NCBI GenBank assembly: GCA_900554895.1
Contig: USIX01000061.1
Span: forward strand, 1-11,934
DNA length: 11,934 nucleotides
Direction of reading: 5' to 3'
From: an uncultured Megamonas sp.
Lineage (GTDB): Bacteria > Bacillota > Negativicutes > Selenomonadales > Selenomonadaceae
Shown: positions 7,510-11,934 of the stretch, one piece after another
How positions within the stretch are numbered: position 1 is the first letter of the stretch
Layout: the number at the start of each line of letters is the position of its first letter
Notes under the pieces: model-generated
What the model saw: only the letters and a program-made list of their open reading frames with translations
Databases searched by the model: none
Told to the model about the DNA's origin: nothing
Translations under genes and position numbers: made by a program

Positions 7510-8097
7510 ATGGAATTGATTGAGGATTTAGATAGAATATGTTTATTCTGGATACAGCAGAACTTGATGAATGAATATCTGTCGGAAGTGATGATTGCTT
7601 TTTCGGTACTGGGAGACGGCGGCTTTATCTGGATTTTTTTTGGACTTGTCTGTATTTGCAGTAAAAGTTACAGGCAGACAGGTATAGTGATTTTCATAGC
7701 ATTGCTGTTTAATGTAGTTGTCGGTGAAACGATTTTGAAGAATTTGATAATGCGGGAACGCCCGTATATAGACTATCCTGCTATCGCTCTATTGATTTCT
7801 GAACCGGGCGGTTATTCGTTTCCTTCCGGACATACATTCAGTTCATTTGCGGCAGCGACGGCAATTAGCCGTTCAGTAAAATTTTACGGCAGAACGGCAG
7901 TGTTTTTACTGGCTTTTTGCATCGGATTTTCAAGAGTTTATCTGTTTGTACATTATCCCTGCGATGTGATAGCCGGTATCGTTCTGGGAATTATTTTCGG
8001 TATGATTTCATGGAAAATGTTTTTTTATTTGCGGAATTTAATATATTTAGTGATACTTTCTTTTCTGAAGAGGAAATTTATGAATTCGGGAAAATAA
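7510..8097 (+). CDS. PAP2-family membrane phosphatase (lipid or undecaprenyl-pyrophosphate phosphatase-like)
   Basis: A 195-residue integral membrane phosphatase of the PAP2 superfamily. All three phosphatase motifs are intact: Lys77-x6-Arg84-Pro85 in LKNLIMRERP, PSGH (105-108) with His108, and SRVYLFVHYPCD (141-152) with Arg142, His148 and Asp152. Hydrophobic segments lie around 38-52, 57-73, 130-145 and 153-172. The family includes undecaprenyl-pyrophosphate phosphatases such as BcrC, phosphatidylglycerol-phosphate phosphatases and broad lipid phosphatases; motifs alone cannot choose between them. AAAGGA at 7495-7500 sits 9 nt before the ATG. It follows the ABC exporter in the same direction with no obvious terminator between them, so the two may form an operon. 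A terminator lies 35 nt after its stop. Confidence 0.88.
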   Translation: MELIEDLDRICLFWIQQNLMNEYLSEVMIAFSVLGDGGFIWIFFGLVCICSKSYRQTGIVIFIALLFNVVVGETILKNLIMRERPYIDYPAIALLISEPGGYSFPSGHTFSSFAAATAISRSVKFYGRTAVFLLAFCIGFSRVYLFVHYPCDVIAGIVLGIIFGMISWKMFFYLRNLIYLVILSFLKRKFMNSGK

Positions 8098-8132
8098 ATA
8101 AATCTGGAAGGATTATTACTAAAAGTATAAAC

Positions 8133-8180
8133 AAAAAGAAGTGTTATTTATATTACAGTATAATAGCACTTCTTTTTTTT
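8133..8180. terminator. Bidirectional Rho-independent terminator between PAP2 and the second AraC gene
   Basis: AAAAAGAAGTGTTATT (8133-8148) pairs with 8162-8177 with a single G-T wobble around a 13-nt loop. A-runs on the left and an 8-T run on the right (8173-8180) give a U tract either way. The final T is the first base of the second AraC gene's stop codon, the same layout as at 1010-1050. Confidence 0.9.
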
Positions 8181-9013
8181 TAGAACGGAAGGCGGCGAAA
8201 CTGAGTAGGTGATATATTTTCTGCTTTGCGAAAGGCTCGGGCAAAATGCGAGGCACTGTTGAAGCCGCATTTTTCAGAGATTTCTTCGATAGTAAAGGAT
8301 GAAGTTATAAGCAGCTGTTTAGCTTCACGCAGGCGGTATGATAAAAGATATTCATGCGGCGTAGTGCCCGTATGTGTTTTAAAACCGCGGATAAAATGGG
8401 ATATGCTTAAGTTGCACAGGCTGCATAAGGTATATAAATCAATATCTTCGTTATAATGATTGGCAATATATTCGAGTGCCGGTACAAACGGATGATTTAA
8501 GCGCGGTTTAGTTGTCGGCGGAGCGGCAAGCAGGCTGAAAATCTGGCCGATATTCTGCGACAGATAGTGTTCATTCGGTATCATTGCCTGCGCGCCAGAA
8601 ATAATCTGTTCAAAAGTAATTTTAAGTTTAGGTATGTAACTTTCAGCAAAGTGCATACCTTTCTGTTCGTATAGATACTGGGCATACTGGCGGGAATTAT
8701 TACCGTTGAAATGAAACCAGATAAAATCTACGGACTTGGTGCAGAAGTATTCATGATTTTGACGGCAGTCTAGCAGGATTATTTCATCTTTCTGCGCAAT
8801 ATACTGTTTGCCTTTTGTATTGACAGTGAGAGAGCCGTCGCAGATGTATATGAATAAAAAGAGGTCAAGCGGTCCGCGGGAAATATGGTACTCATTGTTG
8901 CAATAGAAATGACCGAACTGCGGAACATAGTAAAGTGCGGATTTGGCGAAATTTGATGGTATGGTGAAATCCATAAAAGACGGTTTTAAAACACCTTTAT
9001 CTACGATTTTCAT
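8180..9013 (-). CDS. AraC-family transcriptional regulator (module 2)
   Basis: A 277-residue AraC/XylS regulator with a cupin-like sensor region at about 35-105 (FLFIYICDGSLTVN, FIWFHFNG at 97-104). Its C-terminal DNA-binding domain, about 178-277, has IDLYTLCSLCNLSISHFIRGF (191-211) and FTIEEISEKCGFNSASHFARAFRKAENISPTQFRR (240-274). The ATG at 9013 follows a perfect AGGAGG (complement of 9022-9027) 8 nt upstream. It diverges from the second dehydrogenase/TIM barrel pair and is its likely regulator. It is recognisably paralogous to the first AraC protein (shared WFHFNG, YLLS-RL and C-terminal helix pattern), but by eye only around 30% identical, so it probably senses a different effector. Its base composition is near 50% GC in the line sampled (8521-8580, 30 of 60), unlike the AT-rich first copy. 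Confidence 0.92.
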   Translation of the reverse strand: MKIVDKGVLKPSFMDFTIPSNFAKSALYYVPQFGHFYCNNEYHISRGPLDLFLFIYICDGSLTVNTKGKQYIAQKDEIILLDCRQNHEYFCTKSVDFIWFHFNGNNSRQYAQYLYEQKGMHFAESYIPKLKITFEQIISGAQAMIPNEHYLSQNIGQIFSLLAAPPTTKPRLNHPFVPALEYIANHYNEDIDLYTLCSLCNLSISHFIRGFKTHTGTTPHEYLLSYRLREAKQLLITSSFTIEEISEKCGFNSASHFARAFRKAENISPTQFRRLPF

Positions 9014-9044
9014 GAATAATAGCCTCCTATAAAATGAAATCCAA

Positions 9045-9077
9045 ATCGCTTAAAGATGTAAGATATTTTTAAGCGAT
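9045..9077. promoter_or_regulatory. Perfect 10-bp inverted repeat in the leader of the second AraC gene
   Basis: ATCGCTTAAA (9045-9054) is matched by its exact complement at 9068-9077 across a 13-nt spacer. It lies between the predicted start of the AraC transcript and its ribosome site, about 17 nt from the AGGAGG. It could be an operator for autoregulation or a leader RNA hairpin. No U run follows on the AraC side, so it is not a normal terminator. Confidence 0.5.
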
Positions 9078-9149
9078 AAATCGTAATTCTTTTTGTGGAC
9101 AAGAAAAACTGTCTGGCGTAATCGGACTGTAGCAAACTGATAATTATTT

Positions 9150-9177
9150 ATTATATATTTTAAATATTTTTATATCA
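9150..9177 (-). promoter_or_regulatory. Promoter candidate for the second AraC gene
   Basis: On the minus strand TTGATA (complement of 9172-9177) and a perfect TATAAT (complement of 9150-9155) are 16 bp apart. This predicts a leader of about 130 nt that includes the inverted repeat at 9045-9077. The region is AT-rich, so chance matches are possible. Confidence 0.5.
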
Positions 9178-9225
9178 ATATCTTATAAAAAGTAATTTTT
9201 GTATAGAAATGGCGAATTGGATGAA

Positions 9226-9254
9226 ATGACTGTTGCCTTTTTGAATTGTATAAT
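9226..9254 (+). promoter_or_regulatory. Promoter candidate for the module 2 operon
   Basis: A perfect TATAAT at 9249-9254 is preceded 17 bp upstream by ATGACT (9226-9231), a 4-of-6 match to TTGACA. The predicted leader is about 95 nt and contains a small TTGC-GAAA-GCAA hairpin (9287-9298). The rest of the 342-nt gap between the AraC gene and the dehydrogenase gene holds no gene that I can see. Confidence 0.55.
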
Positions 9255-9355
9255 GTAATCAACATAAGGAAATAAAACAAAACACATTGCGAAAGCAAAA
9301 CATTACACCCAAATAATAAGATATTAAATTTTGTATAATTTAGGAGGAATTTAAA

Positions 9356-10483
9356 ATGAAAGAAATTCGTATTGGTTTAGTAGGTGCAGGTTGGATGGGT
9401 AAAGCTCACAGCAGTGCTTTATTGGATGCGCAAATGTTATTCGGTCCGGATTACGGCGTTGCTTCTTTTGAAATCGTAGCGGATGCAAATGAAGAAGCGG
9501 CCAAAGTTGCTCAGCATAAAATCGGTTTTAGAAGAATGACAACGGATTGGCATGATGTAGTAACGGACCCTAATGTGGATTTGGTAGATATCGCAACTCC
9601 GAATGCGTTCCATTATGAAGTGGCAAAAGCTGCGCTTGAAAACGGCAAAAATGTATATTGTGAAAAACCGCTCTCTATTTCTGCTGAAGAATCAAAAGAA
9701 CTGGCTGAAATAGCTGCTAAGAAAAATGTAATAAACTATGTAGGCTACAATAATACAATGAACCCTGCAAATGCTTATGTGCGTGAACTCGTTCAAAGCG
9801 GCAAACTTGGTAAAATCATGCGTTTTGTCGGCACATATGATCAGGACCAATTACTCGATGAAAGTCTGCCGATTACTTGGAGACATATCAATAAATTAGC
9901 CGGTTGCGGTGCTCTTGGAGATTTAGGTTCTCATCTTTTGAGCGTATCTCAGTTCATCATGGGCGATATTGCGAAAGTAAATGCTATGGCTGAAATCGTA
10001 TTTCCGAAACGTCCGAAAGCTAAAGGTTCCAGCGAAATGGCAGACGTAGAAAATGAAGATATCATTACATTGATGGCAAAATATGCAAACGGTGCTGTCG
10101 GCACGATTTCCGCCAGCCGCGTGGCAACCGGCCGCAAAAACTATTTAACATATGAATTTCAAGGTACGCAAGGTTCCGTATTCTATAACTTGGAACGTAT
10201 GGGCGAAGTGCAGGTTTACTTCCAGTCTGATGAAGAAAGAGACAGAGGTTTCAGAACAGTATTGTTAAATCCGAAACATAAAGGCTACAGCGCCTTCCAG
10301 CCGGCCGGCGGCATTTCCATTGCTTATAATGATATGAAGATTTTGGAAGTACATCAGTTATTTGCCGCTCTTACTAAAGGCGAACCGTACAACTGCAATT
10401 TTGAATTCGGTTATAAAATCGACCGTACAGTAGCGGCTATTCTGGAATCGGCTAAAAAAGAAGCATGGGTTGACGTAAAATAA
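9356..10483 (+). CDS. IolG-like Gfo/Idh/MocA dehydrogenase, copy 2
   Basis: A 375-residue NAD(P)-dependent oxidoreductase, likely acting on an inositol or a close polyol. It has the Rossmann motif in GLVGAGWMGKAH (7-18), EKP (103-105) with Lys104 as the expected catalytic lysine, and GALGDLGSH (185-193) with Asp189 and His193. My hand alignment with the dehydrogenase at 3480 gives 227 identical residues of 375, concentrated in QSGKLGKIMR, WRHINKLAG, SRVATGRKNY and GFRTVLLNP. AGGAGG at 9342-9347 is 8 nt before the ATG. It is the first gene of the module 2 operon, with a TIM-barrel gene starting 24 nt after its stop and a divergent AraC gene upstream. It is less AT-rich than copy 1. Whether it takes myo-, scyllo- or chiro-inositol cannot be read from the sequence. 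Confidence 0.85.
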   Translation: MKEIRIGLVGAGWMGKAHSSALLDAQMLFGPDYGVASFEIVADANEEAAKVAQHKIGFRRMTTDWHDVVTDPNVDLVDIATPNAFHYEVAKAALENGKNVYCEKPLSISAEESKELAEIAAKKNVINYVGYNNTMNPANAYVRELVQSGKLGKIMRFVGTYDQDQLLDESLPITWRHINKLAGCGALGDLGSHLLSVSQFIMGDIAKVNAMAEIVFPKRPKAKGSSEMADVENEDIITLMAKYANGAVGTISASRVATGRKNYLTYEFQGTQGSVFYNLERMGEVQVYFQSDEERDRGFRTVLLNPKHKGYSAFQPAGGISIAYNDMKILEVHQLFAALTKGEPYNCNFEFGYKIDRTVAAILESAKKEAWVDVK

Positions 10484-10507
10484 TCGGATAGATAAGGAGA
10501 TATGAAA

Positions 10508-11386
10508 ATGGCAATAAAAGTTGGTATTGCACCGGATTCCTGGGGTGTATGGTTTCCGCAGCATGAAAAACAGACTCTATGGTACCGCTGCATGGATGAA
10601 ATGAAAATAGCAGGATACGACGGCGTGGAACTGGGCCCTTGGGGTTATTTTCCTAATACAAATCCGGCACTGAAAAACGCATTGGAAGCAAGAAGTTTAT
10701 CTCTTGTTGCCGGAACGGTAGGCGGCAATTTCCTCGATGATAAATCGATTGACGATATGTGCAAAACTATTGATGAAATAGCAGCTCTTTTAAAAGATTT
10801 CCCGGAAGCAAAATATATTGTGCTTCTGCCAAGCATGTATACCGACCTTGAAACGGGCGAGCTTGTCATGGAAAAAGAGTTGACGGATGAACAGTGGAAA
10901 ACCTACTGCAAAAATGTGCAGCGTGCGGCTGACTATGTGGCTCAATACGGTTTAGTCGGCACTTTCCATCCGCATGTGGACTGCCATGTACAGACGGAAG
11001 CACAGATTGAGGCACTGCTTCGCGATACGGATGTGCAGCTTTGCCTTGATACAGGTCATCATGTATACGGCGGCGGTGAACCGATTTCTTTTTATCGTAA
11101 ACATGCAGACCGCATTCCGTACATTCATGTGAAAGATTGCGATATGGCTGTAAAACGTAAAATGGATGAAGAAAAATGGTCCTTTGCCAAAGCCGTAACG
11201 GAAAATATCATGACTGAACCGGGCAACGGCAGCATTGACCTAACGGAACTTCATAAAGCACTGGAAGAAAAAGGCTATGACGGCTGGGGTGTCGTAGAGC
11301 AGGATTTATTCCCTGTAAAATCGTTCGACGTACCGCTTCCTATTGCAAAACGCGGACGTGAAAATCTGGCAAAAGCAGGCTTTTAA
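10508..11386 (+). CDS. IolE/IolH-type TIM-barrel enzyme (sugar phosphate isomerase/epimerase family)
   Basis: A 292-residue TIM-barrel protein of the xylose-isomerase-like superfamily, which holds inosose dehydratase (IolE), inosose isomerase (IolI) and IolH. Its N-terminus GIAPDSWGVWFP (7-18) differs from the IolE hallmark, and ELGPWGYFP (41-49) replaces the TEVGG segment, so it is not simply a second IolE. Equivalent barrel motifs are FHPHVDCHVQT (153-163), CLDTGHHVYGG (179-189), IHVKD (206-210) and VVEQD (262-266); Asp181, His207 and Glu264 could bind the metal. I chose the ATG at 10508 because AAGGAG at 10494-10499 is 8 nt upstream; the ATG at 10502 would be only 2 nt from it. It is paired with dehydrogenase copy 2, so a keto-inositol is the likely substrate and dehydration or isomerisation the likely reaction. 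The sampled line 10921-10980 has 33 G/C of 60. Confidence 0.8.
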   Translation: MAIKVGIAPDSWGVWFPQHEKQTLWYRCMDEMKIAGYDGVELGPWGYFPNTNPALKNALEARSLSLVAGTVGGNFLDDKSIDDMCKTIDEIAALLKDFPEAKYIVLLPSMYTDLETGELVMEKELTDEQWKTYCKNVQRAADYVAQYGLVGTFHPHVDCHVQTEAQIEALLRDTDVQLCLDTGHHVYGGGEPISFYRKHADRIPYIHVKDCDMAVKRKMDEEKWSFAKAVTENIMTEPGNGSIDLTELHKALEEKGYDGWGVVEQDLFPVKSFDVPLPIAKRGRENLAKAGF

Positions 11387-11395
11387 TCAGTTGGC

Positions 11396-11434
11396 AAATA
11401 AAGCTCTGTGCCTAATAAGCGCAGAGCTTTATTT
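11396..11434 (+). terminator. Rho-independent terminator of the module 2 operon
   Basis: A perfect 13-bp inverted repeat, AAATAAAGCTCTG (11396-11408) with 11422-11434, is extended by three inner pairs (one of them G-T) around a CTAATAA loop. The right arm ends in a T-rich run. It starts 10 nt after the stop codon. Confidence 0.88.
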
Positions 11435-11514
11435 ATACATATTAAAGAGAGTGCCGGTTCGGCACAATATAATATGAAAAGAATTATTTCTTAATGTATT
11501 CTTATATTGCGCCG

Positions 11515-11550
11515 GGCAATTTTTCTTTGAATGCACAAAGAAAAGTTGCC
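11515..11550. repeat. 15-bp hairpin at the left end of the structured element
   Basis: GGCAATTTTTCTTTG (11515-11529) pairs with 11536-11550 with a single T-G wobble around the loop AATGCA. It has no clear T run downstream in either direction, so it is more likely an element end than an ordinary terminator. Confidence 0.7.
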
Positions 11551-11585
11551 GAAAAAGAAATGCCTCAGGTTCAAAGCCGCATAGA

Positions 11586-11713
11586 AATTTTCCTTTGGAG
11601 ATAAGGTATTTTCATCTGTAACGTCCAAAAACTCGCTAACGCTCAAACAGTTTGGACTAAAACCACAGCTAAAAATACCTTATCTCCAATAGCCTGACGG
11701 CTACTGGAAAATT
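11586..11713. repeat. Large nested palindrome with an 18-bp perfect core stem
   Basis: TTGGAGATAAGGTATTTT (11595-11612) is exactly complementary to 11672-11689. Outside it AATTTTCC (11586-11593) pairs with 11706-11713, with a small AGCC-TGAC-GGCT hairpin bulged on one side (11691-11702). Inside it GTCCAAA (11623-11629) pairs with 11651-11657. The whole would form a branched cruciform or RNA structure of about 128 nt. Confidence 0.8.
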
Positions 11714-11934
11714 ATCTAAATGCGCAATAAATTCTTGAGATGATTTGCAAATTATAGTGCTCTGCGTAATATTCGAGTTTCTGCTGAATATTTAAAGGCA
11801 CGAGACAAATTCCAAGTGTTTCGAGCCGTTGTACCGGTTGTATTCATATAAGAGCTACGAAGACTTGCCCAGTGCAGCGTAAGCGAAACGTTAAAAAATG
11901 TTTCTTTTTGGTTCGTTTTTCTTTGCGTCAAAGA

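Larger units (their letters stand above)
11451..11934. repeat. Structured non-coding element made of nested inverted repeats (cut by window end)
   Basis: This stretch has no convincing gene but many inverted repeats. They include GTGCCG/CGGCAC (11451-11465), GGCACAATATAA with a one-mismatch complement (11461-11472 and 11502-11513), a long hairpin at 11515-11550, a nested palindrome at 11586-11713, and AATATTC/GAATATT (11768-11774 and 11786-11792). The segment 11524-11560 matches the reverse complement of 11901-11934 imperfectly, giving terminal inverted repeats around an element of about 410 bp. Both ends are themselves hairpins built on TCTTTG/CAAAGA. This looks like a dispersed intergenic repeat or MITE-like element; no transposase is present. 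Confidence 0.55.

Noticed and set aside
7917..8183. 88-residue plus-strand frame overlapping the end of the PAP2 gene
   Set aside because: It overlaps PAP2 motif 3 in another frame and runs through the terminator at 8133-8180, and its sequence looks like a frame shadow.
3480..11386. C-glycoside deglycosylation pathway (Gfo/Idh oxidoreductase plus TIM-barrel lyase, Dgp-type)
   Set aside because: The gene types are superficially alike, but the IolT-like permease and the clear IolE hallmarks favour inositol catabolism. It remains a minor alternative for module 2.
11752..11934. 61-codon minus-strand open frame running off the window end
   Set aside because: It lies inside the inverted-repeat element, shows no start with a ribosome site, no recognisable domain and low-complexity Lys/Thr/Arg stretches, so it is probably a chance frame in a repeat. 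A protein search with the sequence beyond the window would settle it.
1..11934. CRISPR arrays, tRNA or rRNA genes, insertion sequence transposases
   Set aside because: I saw no regularly spaced direct repeats, no tRNA-like cloverleaf, no rRNA sequence and no transposase-like protein on either strand.

Overview
The window reads as chromosome from a low-GC Firmicutes-type anaerobe. The evidence is strong AGGAGG Shine-Dalgarno sites, Rho-independent terminators with T tracts, a Bacillus-like inositol permease and a Gram-positive-type MurB. My best guess is a Negativicutes member such as a Megamonas/Selenomonas relative, but that is inference; no rRNA or other marker here settles it.

Layout. (1) 2-999: the 3' tail of an unidentified gene, then murB (cell wall precursor synthesis), closed by a bidirectional terminator. 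(2) 1050-5513: inositol module 1. A leftward AraC-family regulator diverges from a rightward operon of an IolT-like inositol/H+ symporter, an IolG-like Gfo/Idh/MocA dehydrogenase and IolE (inosose dehydratase), followed by a terminator. (3) 5611-8097: a promoter, a one-gene ABC exporter half-transporter and a PAP2 lipid phosphatase, then a second bidirectional terminator. (4) 8180-11386: inositol module 2. A second leftward AraC regulator diverges from a second IolG-like dehydrogenase and a second, different IolE/IolH-type TIM barrel enzyme, then a terminator. (5) 11387-11934: no convincing gene. This stretch is unusually rich in inverted repeats and looks like a dispersed structured intergenic element that runs off the window end.

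How the genes work together. IolT would import myo-inositol. The dehydrogenase would oxidise it to 2-keto-myo-inositol (inosose), and IolE would dehydrate that to trihydroxycyclohexane-1,2-dione. Module 2 repeats the dehydrogenase plus TIM-barrel pair with its own regulator but no transporter, so it probably handles another stereoisomer or another fate of the keto-inositol. The later steps (IolD, IolB, IolC, IolJ, IolA) are absent here. The two dehydrogenases are about 60% identical (227/375 by my hand alignment). The two AraC proteins are paralogous but much more diverged. The region therefore looks like two versions of one design, separated by an unrelated exporter/phosphatase pair.

Base composition is uneven. 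Sampled lines are near 50% GC in murB, the second AraC gene and the second TIM barrel gene, but 18-30% in the first AraC gene and the ABC gene. This suggests that about 1050-7450 has a different history from its flanks. Several start codons were set from ribosome binding sites: TTG for the first AraC gene, and downstream ATGs for iolT, the ABC gene and the second TIM barrel gene.
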